A stretch of DNA of 64,000 nt, taken from NCBI RefSeq assembly GCF_016919385.1, contig NZ_CP070351.1, positions 744,001-808,000 on the forward strand, read 5' to 3'. The first letter of the stretch is position 1. Each line of letters begins with the position of its first letter. Under the pieces are notes generated by a model. The model had not been told where the DNA came from, did no database searches, and saw only the letters and a program-made list of their open reading frames with translations. This DNA comes from Gordonia sp. PDNC005 (GTDB lineage Bacteria; Actinomycetota; Actinomycetes; Mycobacteriales; Mycobacteriaceae). Below are positions 35,951 to 46,900 of the stretch, piece by piece. The translations under genes were made by a program, and so were the position numbers.

Positions 35951-37164
35951 GAGCGTTCTCCTTCGATGGTCGCGTGGACGGACCCGTCGGCCACCCGGAT
36001 GCGCACCTGCGCGCCGTCGGGCAGGTCGTCGACGGTCGCCACCGCATGCGGTTGAGCGGTGTCGGTGCGCTGGACGACCGCGTAGCCGCGAGCGAGAGTC
36101 TGAGACGGACCGAGGGTGGCGAGACGGGCCGCGAACTGCGCGTGCCGATGCTCTTCGACGGTCACCAGATGCCGGATGCTGCGCCGGATGTCGACGACGG
36201 CCGAATCGACCTTGTCCTGCCTGCCGTCGATCATCGTCAGCGGTCGGGCGAGGACCGGCCTGGCGCGCAGTCCGTCGAGAACACGCTGTTCCCGGTGCAC
36301 CCAGTTGCGGAGCGCGTGGGCGCTGCGTTCACGCAGCACGGCGATCGCCCGGAGTTCGGCAGTCACATCGGGGACCACACGTTTCGCGGCGTCCGTCGGA
36401 GTGGCGGCGCGGACATCGGCGACGAGGTCGAGCAGGGGAGTGTCCGGTTCGTGGCCGATCGCACTGACGACTGGTGTCTGACAGTCGGCGACGGCGCGCA
36501 GCAGCGTCTCGTCGGAGAAGGGGAGCAGGTCTTCGACACTTCCGCCGCCGCGAGCGATGATGATCACCTGGACGCGGGGATCTGCGTCGAGTTCGGCGAG
36601 TTGAGCGATGATCGCGGGGACGGCGGTCGGTCCCTGGACCGGAGTGTCGCGGACGTCGAATCGGACCGACGACCACCGTTCCTCGGAGACGGCGACCACG
36701 TCGCGCTGAGCGGCGCTCGCTCGGCCGCTGATCAAGCCGATCGTGTGCGGCAGGAACGGCAGGGGGCGTTTGCGTCGTGCGTCGAACAGGCCCTCCGCGG
36801 CGAGCAGGGCCTTGATCCGCTCGATGCGGGCGAGCAGTTCACCGATGCCGACCGGGCGGATGTCGGTGATTCGGAGTGACAGGGTGCCGCGTCCGGCGTA
36901 GTAGCTCGGCCGACCGCAGACCACGACGCGAGCCCCGTCCGTCAGTGGGACGGGGCTGCGGCGCAACAGGTTCGGATCACACGTGACTGAGATGGACATG
37001 TCGGCGGCCGGGTCACGGAGCGTCAAGAACGCCGTGCGGGTCCCGGGCCGGGAGTTGATCTGCGTCAACTGCCCCTCTACCCACACCTGGCCGAGCTTGT
37101 GGACCCACTCGCCGATCTTGAAGCTCAGCGTGCGTACCGGCCACGGCTCTTCGGGCGAGGTCAC
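35947..37164 (-). CDS. xseA: Exodeoxyribonuclease VII large subunit
   Basis: 405 aa from a GTG. N-terminal OB fold ([24 protein letters not shown] in part), then the catalytic region with [31 protein letters not shown] and [28 protein letters not shown] (landmarks), and a C-terminal coiled coil. Middle gene of the three-gene chain lipid-droplet protein - xseA - xseB, each joined by a 4-nt overlap. Confidence 0.96.
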   Translation of the reverse strand: MTSPEEPWPVRTLSFKIGEWVHKLGQVWVEGQLTQINSRPGTRTAFLTLRDPAADMSISVTCDPNLLRRSPVPLTDGARVVVCGRPSYYAGRGTLSLRITDIRPVGIGELLARIERIKALLAAEGLFDARRKRPLPFLPHTIGLISGRASAAQRDVVAVSEERWSSVRFDVRDTPVQGPTAVPAIIAQLAELDADPRVQVIIIARGGGSVEDLLPFSDETLLRAVADCQTPVVSAIGHEPDTPLLDLVADVRAATPTDAAKRVVPDVTAELRAIAVLRERSAHALRNWVHREQRVLDGLRARPVLARPLTMIDGRQDKVDSAVVDIRRSIRHLVTVEEHRHAQFAARLATLGPSQTLARGYAVVQRTDTAQPHAVATVDDLPDGAQVRIRVADGSVHATIEGERS

Positions 37165-37814
37165 TGGCCGGCGTCGGCCTTCTTCTGGTGGCCCGCGATG
37201 CGGTTCTCGATCATCGTCACGAACGGCGTGCGGTTGCGGTTGGCGCGCTCGTACTCGGCCACCACCTGCAGGGTGTCGACGTCGAGGGTGCGGACCTTCG
37301 CGCGCAACTGCGCGAGGGTCAGCGCGTCGTAGTCGAGAGCGGCGACGGCCTCGGGCGTCGGGCCGACGGGCGTGTCCGACTTCGGGGTAGCGGTGGTGGT
37401 CCCGGGCGCGAGATCGGCCGGGACAGAGCTGAACAGCGCGTGGCGTCCGGCGGCGTCGGCCTTCGGCTCGGGAGCGGGCTCGGCGGCCGGAGTCGCCTCA
37501 GCGACGGACGTGGGGGCCGGATCCGCTTCGGGCTCGGGGACAGACTCGACCACCGCGGCGGCGGGCTCGTCGTCATCATCGAAGCGCGCCCATTCCGGCT
37601 GCTCCTCGGCTTTGTCGAAAATGGGCGACAACACTTCGTCACCCTTGATGGCGAGTTCGGCGATGTTCTGCTGCAGACGCATGCCCGCTTGCAGGGCGCT
37701 GCTCACCGCAGACATCGGCAGAGTGATGACCCGAGTCGGCAGTTTCCGGGTCTCCTCAACGGTCGTGACCAGCAGACCTGCCACCACGCGGGCGGGGTAC
37801 GGAGGACGATTCAT
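37161..37814 (-). CDS. Lipid droplet-associated protein (Rv1109c-like)
   Basis: 217 aa. The N-terminal 60 residues ([49 protein letters not shown]) are amphipathic, similar to actinobacterial droplet-coat proteins. A long acidic Ala/Pro/Glu-rich linker follows, and the C-terminus [17 protein letters not shown]...[25 protein letters not shown] is a compact helical domain. The function is inferred from family naming and conserved place upstream of xseA. Confidence 0.8.
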   Translation of the reverse strand: MNRPPYPARVVAGLLVTTVEETRKLPTRVITLPMSAVSSALQAGMRLQQNIAELAIKGDEVLSPIFDKAEEQPEWARFDDDDEPAAAVVESVPEPEADPAPTSVAEATPAAEPAPEPKADAAGRHALFSSVPADLAPGTTTATPKSDTPVGPTPEAVAALDYDALTLAQLRAKVRTLDVDTLQVVAEYERANRNRTPFVTMIENRIAGHQKKADAGQ

Positions 37815-37835
37815 GTAAACACCTTCTCACAGCCG

Positions 37836-37841
37836 TACTCT
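37836..37841 (+). promoter_or_regulatory. -10 box, leaderless promoter of ispH
   Basis: TACTCT, 7 nt before the ATG at 37849. Confidence 0.45.
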
Positions 37842-37848
37842 TGATGTT

Positions 37849-38796
37849 ATGGCTGAATCCAAGCGAGTCCTCCTCGCGTCGCCGCGCGGCTACTGCGCGG
37901 GTGTCGATCGCGCCGTCGAGACTGTCGAACGCGCGCTCGACAAGCACGGCGCTCCCGTCTACGTCCGCAAGGAGATCGTCCACAACCGGCACGTGGTCGA
38001 CACCCTCGTCGAACGCGGTGCGGTGTTCGTCAGCGAGACCGACGAGGTGCCCGAGGGCGCCATCGTCGTGTTCTCCGCGCACGGTGTCTCCCCGGAGGTG
38101 CATCGCACAGCCGCGGAGCGCAGCCTCAAGACGATCGACGCCACATGCCCCCTGGTCACGAAGGTGCACCAGGAGGCGAAGCGCTTCGCACGCGACGACT
38201 ACGACATCGTCCTGATCGGTCACGAGGGCCACGAAGAGGTCGAGGGCACCGCGGGTGAGGCACCCGAGCACATTCAGCTCGTCGACGGCCCCGACGCCGT
38301 CGACCAGGTGCAGGTGCGCGATCCCGAGCGTGTCGTCTGGCTCTCGCAGACCACACTCTCGGTGGACGAGACGATGCAGACCGTCAACCGCCTGCGGGAG
38401 AAGTTTCCCCTGCTCAACGATCCGCCGTCGGACGACATCTGCTACGCCACCCAGAATCGTCAGGTGGCGGTGAAGGCGATGGCGCCCAAATGCGATCTGG
38501 TGATCGTCGTCGGGTCGAAGAACTCGTCGAACTCGGTCCGTCTCGTCGAAGTGGCCCTGCAGAACGGTGCACAGGCGTCGTACCTCGTCGACTACGCGCG
38601 TGAGATCGACCTCGCGTGGCTCGACGGCGTCACCACGGTGGGGCTCACCTCCGGCGCTTCCGTTCCCGAGGTCCTCGTCCGCGGTGTGATCGATCTGCTC
38701 GCCGAGCACGGTTTCAACGATGTCGAGACCGTCACCACGGCGGAGGAGACGCTGACGTTCGCCCTTCCCCGCGAACTGCGGCCCTCTAGGAGCTGA
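37849..38796 (+). CDS. ispH: 4-hydroxy-3-methylbut-2-enyl diphosphate reductase
   Basis: 315 aa. Last enzyme of the MEP isoprenoid pathway, forming IPP and DMAPP. The three cluster cysteines are C16 ([11 protein letters not shown]), C100 ([12 protein letters not shown]) and C198 ([11 protein letters not shown]); catalytic-pocket His are in EIVHNRHVV and FSAHGVS, and [10 protein letters not shown] is present. Equivalent of Rv1110 lytB2. The 3' end overlaps the convergent TetR gene by 11 nt. Confidence 0.97.
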   Translation: MAESKRVLLASPRGYCAGVDRAVETVERALDKHGAPVYVRKEIVHNRHVVDTLVERGAVFVSETDEVPEGAIVVFSAHGVSPEVHRTAAERSLKTIDATCPLVTKVHQEAKRFARDDYDIVLIGHEGHEEVEGTAGEAPEHIQLVDGPDAVDQVQVRDPERVVWLSQTTLSVDETMQTVNRLREKFPLLNDPPSDDICYATQNRQVAVKAMAPKCDLVIVVGSKNSSNSVRLVEVALQNGAQASYLVDYAREIDLAWLDGVTTVGLTSGASVPEVLVRGVIDLLAEHGFNDVETVTTAEETLTFALPRELRPSRS

Positions 38797-39355
38797 CCAC
38801 GATGTCGGTGGCGTCTCTGATGAGGGTCTTGAGCTCTCGAGAGTCGCCGTCGAACCACCGGCGGTACGCGTAGGCGGCCGCCGCGAGGACGGCGTGCACT
38901 CGTACGCCCGCCTCGAGCGAATCCCCGGAGACGCCCATCCGTTCGGCCGCGAGCTGCACCAGCTCGCGGCCGTCGTCGTCTCGGATCAGGGTGACGCGGT
39001 CACGGAGTTCGGGGGCCCCGGCCAATGCGGTCCGCCACAGTTCCAGTTCCTCGTCCGATGACGCCTCGGTGCGCTCGACGATCGCATCGGCGAGCGCACG
39101 GAGCACTCCGACGTCGGTCGGCTGTGCGGCGAACGTGGAGACGATCGCAGCGCTGCTCGCTTCGAGCGGGTAGAGCAGCAGGTCGTCCTTATTGGTCACG
39201 TGCCGGAAATAGGTGCTCTCGGAGACGCCCGCCGCATCGGCGATCTGCTTTGTCGTGACCGACGAGTATCCCGCTTCGCCGAACAGGCGCCACGCGGCCG
39301 ACTGAATGTCTTGTCGGACACGTGTGCGTTGGCGGGTGCGCAGGGGACGGCTCAT
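38786..39355 (-). CDS. TetR-family regulator
   Basis: 189 aa. HTH at residues ~10-55: [22 protein letters not shown] then [27 protein letters not shown] in part. The C-terminal domain ([21 protein letters not shown]) is of the common 'TetR_C_17-like' kind. Divergent from the KstD-like dehydrogenase, whose promoter carries two copies of a 15-bp palindromic word that this protein probably binds. The frame stays open upstream to 39655, but that part overlaps the dehydrogenase and is not coding. Confidence 0.88.
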   Translation of the reverse strand: MSRPLRTRQRTRVRQDIQSAAWRLFGEAGYSSVTTKQIADAAGVSESTYFRHVTNKDDLLLYPLEASSAAIVSTFAAQPTDVGVLRALADAIVERTEASSDEELELWRTALAGAPELRDRVTLIRDDDGRELVQLAAERMGVSGDSLEAGVRVHAVLAAAAYAYRRWFDGDSRELKTLIRDATDIVVSS

Positions 39356-39393
39356 GGTGTCCACCGTGCACTCTTGAACGTCGGCCTGCAAAA

Positions 39394-39426
39394 TGATAGA
39401 AACTGTCACTATGAAAGAAACTGTCA
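39394..39426. promoter_or_regulatory. Tandem TetR operator candidates
   Basis: tgatagaaactgtca (39394-39408) and tgaaagaaactgtca (39412-39426) are imperfect 6-3-6 palindromes 18 bp apart, differing in one base. The second overlaps the dehydrogenase start at 39411. They lie in the divergent region shared with the TetR gene. Confidence 0.6.
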
Positions 39427-41120
39427 GAACGGTGTCGGTGTCGGGTGCGGCGGGCCTCCCCGCGGAAGTCGACGTTGTCGTCGTCGGATCGGGCGCCGCC
39501 GGGATGTCGGCCGCGATCACCGCGGCCGCGGCTGGGCTCAAAGTGGTGATCGTCGAGAAGTCGCAGCGCTGGGGCGGCACCACGTCGCGCTCCGGCGGCG
39601 GTGTCTGGATTCCCGGGAACGAAGTGCTCGCCGCGAAGGGCCCCGCCGATTCCACGAGCGACGCCCGGACATATCTTCATTCGCTCGTCGGCGACGACGT
39701 CCCGGCCGAATTGATCGATGCGTACCTGGAACACGGGCCTGAGACGATCGCGTTCCTCAACCGGAACAGCGCCCTCGATCTGGAGTGGGTCCGCGGCTAC
39801 AGCGACTACTTCCCGGAGGCTCCGGGAGGCCGCGCGTCGGGGCGCTCGTGTGAGCCGAAACCGTTCGACGTGCGCACGATCGGCGACGACTTCACGACGA
39901 TGGAGCCGTTCTACACGCCGACCCCGCTGAATGTCGTCGTCAAACAGTCGGACTATCGCTGGCTCAGCACCGGGCTGCGGCGGTGGCGGGGCCCGGTCCG
40001 GATGATGGCAGTGGGCGCGCGCACCTTCGCCGCGAAGGCCCGCGGGCGCAGACTCGTCGGACTGGGCAACGCACTGGTCGCCTCACTGATGGTCGGCCTG
40101 CAACGCCATGGCGTGCCGATTCACCTCGGGGTTGCGCTCAGCGGTCTGATCACCGACGCCGAGGGCGCCGTCCTCGGAGCCCGAGTGACTGGCTCCGACG
40201 GTGAACACGAGGTGATCGCGCGACGCGGAGTGATCCTGGCCTGCGGCGGCTTCGATCACGATCCCGCACTGCGGGCACAGCATCACCGCGCGCCCGCCGG
40301 TCCGGACCTCTCGCTCGGTGTGGTCACGAACTCGGGCGACGGGCTCCGTGCTGCCACCGCGGTCGGCGCGGACACCGCCTTGCTCGATGACGCGTGGTGG
40401 GCGCCGTCGATCCCGCTGCCACGCGGGCCGTGGTTCGCGCTGGCCGAGCGCTCGCTGCCGCGGAGCATCATCGTGAACAAGCGGGGCGAGCGGTTCATGA
40501 ACGAGTCGCTCCCGTACGTCGAGGCCACTCACGCGATGTTCGGCGGTGAGCACGGTGTGGGTCCGGGTGCAGCGGAGAACCTGCCCGCGTGGCTCGTCTT
40601 CGATCAGACGTACCGCAACCGCTATCTGTTCGCGGGCAAGCCGGCCCGCAGCCCGTTGCCGAAGAAGTGGTTCGACTCGGGGGCGCTCGTCAAGGCGGAC
40701 ACCGTTGCCGAACTCGCGGAGCGACTCGGGCTGTCCGAGGGCGCGCTGACGGCGACCGTCGACAGGTTCAACGGGTTCGCGCGCGACGGCGTCGACTCCG
40801 ACTTCCACCGAGGGGAGTCGGCGTATGACCACTACTACGGCGACACGTCCAACAAACCCAACCCGAGCCTCGGGGAGATCTCCACTGGCCCCTTTTATGC
40901 TGCGGCGATAGTCCCGGCCGACCTCGGCACCAAGGGCGGCGTCCGGATCGACGTCCGTGCACGTGTGCTGCGCGACGACGACTCGGTGATCGACGGCCTC
41001 TATGCGGCGGGCAACGTCGCCGCGCCGGTCATGGGCCACACCTACGCCGGTCCGGGCGCGACTATCGGTCCCGCGATGGTGTTCGGGCGTGTCGCCGCGC
41101 TGGACGCAGCATCACGCTGA
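39411..41120 (+). CDS. FAD-dependent 3-ketosteroid-delta1-dehydrogenase-like oxidoreductase
   Basis: 569 aa. FAD Rossmann motif VVVVGSGAAGMSAAITAAAAGLKVVIVEKS near residue 22 (landmark), the GGTTSRSGGGVWIPGN segment typical of KstD-type enzymes, and the C-terminal GLYAAGNVAAPVMGHTYAGPGATIGPAMVFG (landmark), which closes over FAD. This family introduces a C1-C2 double bond in 3-ketosteroids; the second-shell Tyr residues were not verified, so another substrate is possible. No other steroid genes are in the window. ATG at 39411 or 39393. Its last 59 nt overlap convergent mycP. Confidence 0.82.
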   Translation: MKETVRTVSVSGAAGLPAEVDVVVVGSGAAGMSAAITAAAAGLKVVIVEKSQRWGGTTSRSGGGVWIPGNEVLAAKGPADSTSDARTYLHSLVGDDVPAELIDAYLEHGPETIAFLNRNSALDLEWVRGYSDYFPEAPGGRASGRSCEPKPFDVRTIGDDFTTMEPFYTPTPLNVVVKQSDYRWLSTGLRRWRGPVRMMAVGARTFAAKARGRRLVGLGNALVASLMVGLQRHGVPIHLGVALSGLITDAEGAVLGARVTGSDGEHEVIARRGVILACGGFDHDPALRAQHHRAPAGPDLSLGVVTNSGDGLRAATAVGADTALLDDAWWAPSIPLPRGPWFALAERSLPRSIIVNKRGERFMNESLPYVEATHAMFGGEHGVGPGAAENLPAWLVFDQTYRNRYLFAGKPARSPLPKKWFDSGALVKADTVAELAERLGLSEGALTATVDRFNGFARDGVDSDFHRGESAYDHYYGDTSNKPNPSLGEISTGPFYAAAIVPADLGTKGGVRIDVRARVLRDDDSVIDGLYAAGNVAAPVMGHTYAGPGATIGPAMVFGRVAALDAASR

Positions 41121-42333
41121 GGGCCACGGTGGCCGCGGCCAGCCCGGCTGTCAGGGCCACCCGTCTCAGGCCGCTGTCGCCGTCTTCGACCGGGGCGGGC
41201 GCGGCGATCCGGCGGGACGTCGACGACGGTCGAGCAGGGGGCGACTGCGCAGTCAGGGCGGCCACCGGATCGATCACACCGCGTCCGACGGCGGTGTCCG
41301 CACCGCCGCCGTGAGCTGTCGCGACGATCCGGTGGATCACCTCGGCGGCGGTCAGGTCGGGGAACCGAGACCGGATCAGTGCCGCCGTGCCTGAGACGTA
41401 GGGCGCCGCGTAACTGGTGCCTGCCAAGCCGCTCTCCCCAGTCGGCCCGGCGAGAGCGGTGATCGGTCCGGTCGGCGCGAGACCGACCACATCCGCTCCC
41501 GGCGCCGCGACCGACACCCACGGCCCGCGCAGAGTGAACGGTGCGGCCCTCCCGTCGGACGCCTGCGTCGCGCCGACAGTGAGCACCAGGGGCGACAGTC
41601 GCGCCGGCGTGGCGACCGTGACCACCGGAAGGCCTACGACGTCGGGATTCTGCTCGCGGCACTGTGTGCCGTCGGAGAGATTGCCCGCAGCCGCCACCAC
41701 GACGACGTCGCGGACGACGGCGTCACGGAGCGCATCACGGACAGCACCGTCCCCTGCCGCCTGCGCTGCCGGAACGCACGCAGTCTCCGAGATGTTGACG
41801 ACGTCGGCGCCGAGGTCGACCGCGCGTCGGATCGCCGCGGCGAGAGTCTCCAGCGGTCCGTAGCCCGCACCCACGGCCGCAGCGTCCCGGTCGGACGACT
41901 TCGCACGGTACGCGCCGCTCGACTGCCGGATCGAGATGATCGTCGCCTCCGGCGCCACCCCGATGTAGTCGTCGGCGGGTGACGGGCGGGCCGCGATGAT
42001 CCCGGCGACCAGAGTGCCGTGGAGATCGCAGTCGTCGAGGCCGTCGCCAGAACTCACGTAGTCGCCTCCGCCGGTCAGCCCGGGGAGTCGGGGGTGCGGG
42101 GTGACGCCGGTGTCGATCACCGCCACCTTGACACCCGCGCCTCGACTGAACCGGTGGGCGGAAGCCAGATCGAGCAGGGTGTGACCGGGCGGCGTGCCGG
42201 TGAATCGTTCGGCCGTCGGGCGGGCGCACCGCGCGAACTGTTCGGTCGGGCTCGGCGGGGCTCCAATGGCGATCCCCGGCGCAGAGGCGAACGAGATCAG
42301 CAGGAGCGACGCCGTGATCACCGTCGCGCGCAC
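41062..42333 (-). CDS. mycP: Mycosin, ESX-4 type VII secretion serine protease
   Basis: 423 aa from a GTG. Signal peptide (TVITASLLLISFASAPGIAIG), subtilisin domain with catalytic D74 (KVAVIDTGVTPHP), H105 (DLHGTLVAG), oxyanion N218 (AAAGN) and S307 (LAGTSYAAPYVSG), Pro-rich linker and a C-terminal transmembrane helix (VALTAGLAAATVALSVML) with a basic tail. Cys pairs (C36, C102 and C186, C225) fit the family disulfides. Matches MycP4. It follows eccD by one base on the same strand. In M. tuberculosis eccB4 lies next; here the ketosteroid-dehydrogenase-like gene takes that place. Confidence 0.92.
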   Translation of the reverse strand: MRATVITASLLLISFASAPGIAIGAPPSPTEQFARCARPTAERFTGTPPGHTLLDLASAHRFSRGAGVKVAVIDTGVTPHPRLPGLTGGGDYVSSGDGLDDCDLHGTLVAGIIAARPSPADDYIGVAPEATIISIRQSSGAYRAKSSDRDAAAVGAGYGPLETLAAAIRRAVDLGADVVNISETACVPAAQAAGDGAVRDALRDAVVRDVVVVAAAGNLSDGTQCREQNPDVVGLPVVTVATPARLSPLVLTVGATQASDGRAAPFTLRGPWVSVAAPGADVVGLAPTGPITALAGPTGESGLAGTSYAAPYVSGTAALIRSRFPDLTAAEVIHRIVATAHGGGADTAVGRGVIDPVAALTAQSPPARPSSTSRRIAAPAPVEDGDSGLRRVALTAGLAAATVALSVMLRPARRHARTPSRDR

Positions 42334-42334
42334 G

Positions 42335-43789
42335 TCACAGCTCTCGGATCAGGCGATATGCGTCGAGCACCCACAGCAGAATCGGCAGCACCAGCGCTAG
42401 GACCAGGTACTGACCGATCTCTGCGACCCGCACCTGCAGCGGCGTGAACTCGCGGTTCGCCGCCACCGTGCCCGCCACCAGTGCCACGATTCCGACACCG
42501 AGTGCCGCGAGCATCGCGGTGACGGCCGACGCCGCGTCGCCGGTCAGCAGGGTCTGGACCAGCGGGACACCGATCGCACATGCCGCCGCGCCGCCGATCA
42601 GCGTCGCGGATTGAGTGTGGTCGGAGTGCACCCGTCCCCTTGCGGCCAGGACCAGCGTGATGACCGCCCAGAACGCGAACACCGCGCGGCTCGGTTCGGT
42701 TGCCGCGACAAGCGTGCACCCGACCGTGGTGAGCGTCGCCCCCGCGATGATTCCGGTCAGGTACGACGACGCGGCAGCCGCCCTGGCGGCCAATGAGTCG
42801 AGGTCGCCCAGCGCGATGTCGGCGATCGCGCCCAGCGGGTCGGACCGATCGGGGCCCAATGCCTCGACGCCGTCGACAGCGGATCGTTCCTCGGCCGGGT
42901 CGCCGATCGGCGGCGGTGAGGACGGCACCGGTGGAAGCGGGAGGTGCGCGGCCGCGATCGCGATGCGACCCGCGATCATCACGGTGGTGACGCCGAGTGC
43001 CGCGCCGACGGCGGCGATCGACGAAACGGGTGCGGCCCACGCCGCGAACAGTGCTCCGACGGCCGCCGTCGACAGTCCCGCGGTCGCGATCGCGGTGTGC
43101 GCTGCGAGCAGCGAGCCCGTCCCGCGGCAGCCGATCACGGCGACCGTGGCGGCGGCGAGGCCCGCAGCGGCCACTCTGGAGCCTCCGGTGGTTCCGACGG
43201 CGGCACCCGCGCTCGCGGCCAGAAGGCACGCTGCGAGTGAGAACGTCGCAGATGTGCGCGGATCCGTGCCGAGTCGGTCGCCCGTCAACGCCGCGACGAG
43301 CAGGAATGCGGTCGCGACGCTCGCGATCAGCAGGGGAGTGGACGTGTCACCGCGGAGGGCCGCGACCGATCCCGCCGCAGCCGCGCCGCAGGCGGCGATC
43401 ACCGCCACGGCGTATGCCGTCCACCTGGCTGAACCCGCAGTCCACGGGGGCCTTTCGTCGCTGATCAATGCGGCGACGCCCGCCACGACATCGTCGGTCA
43501 CCGGGCGCGCCCCGCCAGGCGGATCGTCGGTCAACATCAGTATCTCGCCGTCGTGGACGCCGCTGTCGCGCAACGACTCCGACGGATTCAACACCGCGCC
43601 GCCGATGCGGGCCAACGTCCAACACGCGGTGCCTGTTCCGGGGGCCTCCGCGGGTGGGTCGTCGACGTGCAGGAGCATGAGGACGTCCGGCATCAACGAT
43701 GCCAACGGCATGCTCGACGGAACCGCGAGGTCCACCTGAGTGCGTCCCCCGACCACTGAAATCCGCACCAGTCCAGTCACAACGGTCAT
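42335..43789 (-). CDS. eccD: Type VII secretion integral membrane protein EccD
   Basis: 484 aa. An N-terminal ubiquitin-like domain (LVRISVVGGRTQVDLAVPSSMPLASLMPDVL, landmark, to about residue 95) followed by about eleven hydrophobic helices ending LVLALVLPILLWVLDAYRLIREL. The cytosolic loop SSPPPIGDPAEERSAVDG separates helices six and seven. EccD forms the bulk of the ESX membrane pore. Divergent from eccC as in ESX-4. Alanine-rich with many GCC/GCG codons, as usual for the genome. Confidence 0.93.
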   Translation of the reverse strand: MTVVTGLVRISVVGGRTQVDLAVPSSMPLASLMPDVLMLLHVDDPPAEAPGTGTACWTLARIGGAVLNPSESLRDSGVHDGEILMLTDDPPGGARPVTDDVVAGVAALISDERPPWTAGSARWTAYAVAVIAACGAAAAGSVAALRGDTSTPLLIASVATAFLLVAALTGDRLGTDPRTSATFSLAACLLAASAGAAVGTTGGSRVAAAGLAAATVAVIGCRGTGSLLAAHTAIATAGLSTAAVGALFAAWAAPVSSIAAVGAALGVTTVMIAGRIAIAAAHLPLPPVPSSPPPIGDPAEERSAVDGVEALGPDRSDPLGAIADIALGDLDSLAARAAAASSYLTGIIAGATLTTVGCTLVAATEPSRAVFAFWAVITLVLAARGRVHSDHTQSATLIGGAAACAIGVPLVQTLLTGDAASAVTAMLAALGVGIVALVAGTVAANREFTPLQVRVAEIGQYLVLALVLPILLWVLDAYRLIREL

Positions 43790-43846
43790 TTACCGTAACC
43801 CTCCCCCGAGGTTCTGATACAACCGAGTCCATCGCCGCGAGGTGAG

Positions 43847-43878
43847 GACGATGTCGACATAACCATCCCGACATCGTC
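43847..43878. promoter_or_regulatory. Inverted repeat in the eccC/eccD divergent promoter region
   Basis: gacgatgtcg (43847-43856) and cgacatcgtc (43869-43878) are perfect 10-bp arms with a 12-nt spacer, centred in the 112-nt gap between the divergent ESX-4 genes. Possible operator for joint control. Confidence 0.45.
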
Positions 43879-43901
43879 ACGGTGGGGGATTCGGGGGAAT
43901 C

Positions 43902-46900
43902 ATGCCAACTGCGAATATCGACGAGTGGTCGTCGACGATCGGTCATCGTCGTCGCCCGCGGACCGCCCCGCCGACGGTCCCGGCGAGCGACCTACAGATC
44001 GCGTCGCCGCCAGAACTCGCCCGGGCCGTCCCACAGAGCTTGTTCCTGCGCCTTCTACCTGCGGTGATGGTAGTAGCTGTGATCGGCATGATCTCGATGA
44101 TGGCCGTCACCGGCGGACGCACGGCGTTCGCGAACCCCCTGTTCCTGATGTTTCCGCTGATGATGCTGATGTCGATGGTCGGGATGGTCGCGTCGGGCGG
44201 CCGAGGTGGTCCAGCACGGGCGGCCGAGGTGAACGAGGACCGCAAGGACTACCTGCGGCATCTCACGCAGGTACGGGGACGGGCCGACTCGGTGATGCGG
44301 GCGCAGCGGGCCGAAGCGGAGTGGAATCACCCCGACCCGCGGGCCGTCGCGTCGTTGATCGGATCGGACCGGATGTGGGAACGCCGCCCCACCGACTCCG
44401 ACTTCGTCGACGTCCGCGTCGGACTCGGGGTTCACCGGCTCGCAGGTGGACTGCAGCCACCGGAGTCCGCACCCGCCGAGGACGTCGAACCGGTGTCGGC
44501 GGTGGCTCTGCGACGATTCGTCCAGGCTCGGTCGTCAGTACCCGACATGCCGACGGCGATCGCCCTCCGCGGATTCCCCGCGATCAGTCTCAGCGGGCCT
44601 CACGACGAAGTGAATGCGCTGGTCAGATCGATGACCTGTGTCCTCGCCGTCCAGCACGGGCCGGACCATCTCGGCATCGCGATCGTCGTCGACGATCCGG
44701 TCGCGCCGGAGTGGGACTGGTGCAAGTGGCTGCCCCATGTCGGCCACCAGGAGAGGCAGGACGGCCTCGGCGCGACTCGAATGGTCTATCGATCGCTCGC
44801 GGATCTCGAATCGGATCTGGGAGACGTGCTCGCGGCCCGGGTGAGGTTCTCGCGGACCGAGCCGGACACGACGGTCAGGCACCTGGTTGTCGTCCTCGGT
44901 GGCGGGGAGGTCACCGGTGACGAGGAGCTGTCGTCCGGGGCGGGGCTCGACGGGGTGACCGTTGTTGAACTCGGTTCGACGGCCGATTCGATCGCATCGC
45001 GGAGAGGGCTCGTCCTGCAGGTCGACGGGGGCCGACTCAGCGCACGCACGGAGGCGGGATCAGAAGAGTTCGCCGTCGCCGACGCCCGTGACGTGGTCAC
45101 CAGCGAAGCGATCGCGCGTCGCCTCGCCAGATACTGGCCCGCGCAGTTCGGCCCGCTCGCCGATCTGGACCTCACCTCGTCCGCCGTCGACAGGGGGCTG
45201 CCCGACCTGCTCGGTGTTGCAGACGCCGGAGCCTTCGCCCCTGAATCGGAGTGGGTCGGTCGTCGTGGCTCGGCCAGACTTCGTGTGCCGATCGGCCACA
45301 CCGCCACCGGAGAGCCGGTTCACCTCGACCTCAAGGAGAGCGCCCACGGCGGAATGGGGCCGCACGGCCTGTGCGTCGGTGCAACTGGAAGTGGAAAGTC
45401 CGAGCTGCTCAGGACGCTGGTTCTCGGCCTCATCGCAACCCACTCGCCGGACGAACTCAATCTGGTGCTCGTTGATTTCAAGGGCGGCGCGACGTTCCTC
45501 GGCCTCGACTCCCAGCACGTCGCCGCCGTGATCACGAACCTCGAAGCCGAACTCGAACTCGTCGACCGGATGGCCGACGCACTCTCCGGCGAACTGCACC
45601 GCCGACAAGAACTCCTTCGAGCGGCGGGGAACTTCGCCAACGTCACCGAGTACGAGAGGGCACGGCTCGGCGGTGCGGATCTGCCTCCGTTGCCCGCACT
45701 CGTCGTGGTGGTCGACGAGTTCTCCGAGCTCCTCGCACAGAAGCCCGACTTCGCCGAACTGTTCGTCGCGATCGGTCGGCTCGGGCGATCGTTGCACATT
45801 CACCTCCTCCTCGCCTCACAGCGTCTGGAGGAGGGGCGGCTCCGCGGCCTCGACAGCCACCTGTCGTACCGGATAGGGCTGAAGACGTTCTCCGCCAGCG
45901 AATCCCGCACGGTGCTCGGCGTACCCGACGCTTATCACCTGCCAAGCGAGCCGGGGGCGGCCTACCTCAAATGTGATTCGGCGACCCCCATCCGATTCCG
46001 CACGTCGTATGTGTCGGGGGTGTACCGACCGCCCGTGGAGGCGATCGACTCGACGGCCCACTCGGACAACTCGGTGACGGTCTTTCGTGCCGACACCGTC
46101 GTCGCGCTTCCGGAGGTCGACGAGGCGGCCGTCGAGGACGTCGACGGCCCGAGTGTCCTCGAGACGCTGGTCGGTCGGATCGCCGGGCACGGCTCCGATC
46201 CGCATCGAGTGTGGCTCCCGCCGTTGGAGTCCTCAGTGAGCCTCGATGACGTGCCGCCGGTCCCGCACGAGATGCTGACCGCGTCGATCGGCGTCGTCGA
46301 CCGCCCGTACGACCAGCGCCGAGACCCGCTGCGTGTGGACCTCTCACGCGGGGCAGGGCACGTCGCGATCGTCGGCGGACCTCAGTCGGGCAAGTCGACG
46401 GCGCTGCGCACCCTGATCTGCTCCCTCGCTCGTGGGCATTCCCCGAGCCGGACGACGTTCTACTGTCTCGACTTCGGCGGTGGTGGGCTCGCGGCGCTGG
46501 CCGACCTCCCTCATGTCGGCGGCGTGGCGCCGCGCAACCGGCGAGACGCCGTCCGGCGGACGGTCTCCGAAGTGATGGGCGTGCGAACCGAGCGGGAGAT
46601 CACGTTCGCCGACGCCGGAATCGACTCGATGACCGAGTACCGCGAGCGATGCGCGTCGGGAGACCACCCCGATGACCGGTACGGCGACGTGTTCCTGGTC
46701 ATCGACGGGTACGGCGTGCTCCGCAACGAGTTCGACGAGTTGGACGACCAGATAGCCGACCTCGTCGCCCGCGGTCTCTCGTACGGTGTGCACGTTGTTG
46801 TCACGGCCGGACGGTGGGCCGAGATCAGACCCGCGGTGAAAGACCTGATCGGAACCCGCATAGAGCTGAAGCTCGGTGACGCGCTCGACTCTGAGATGGA

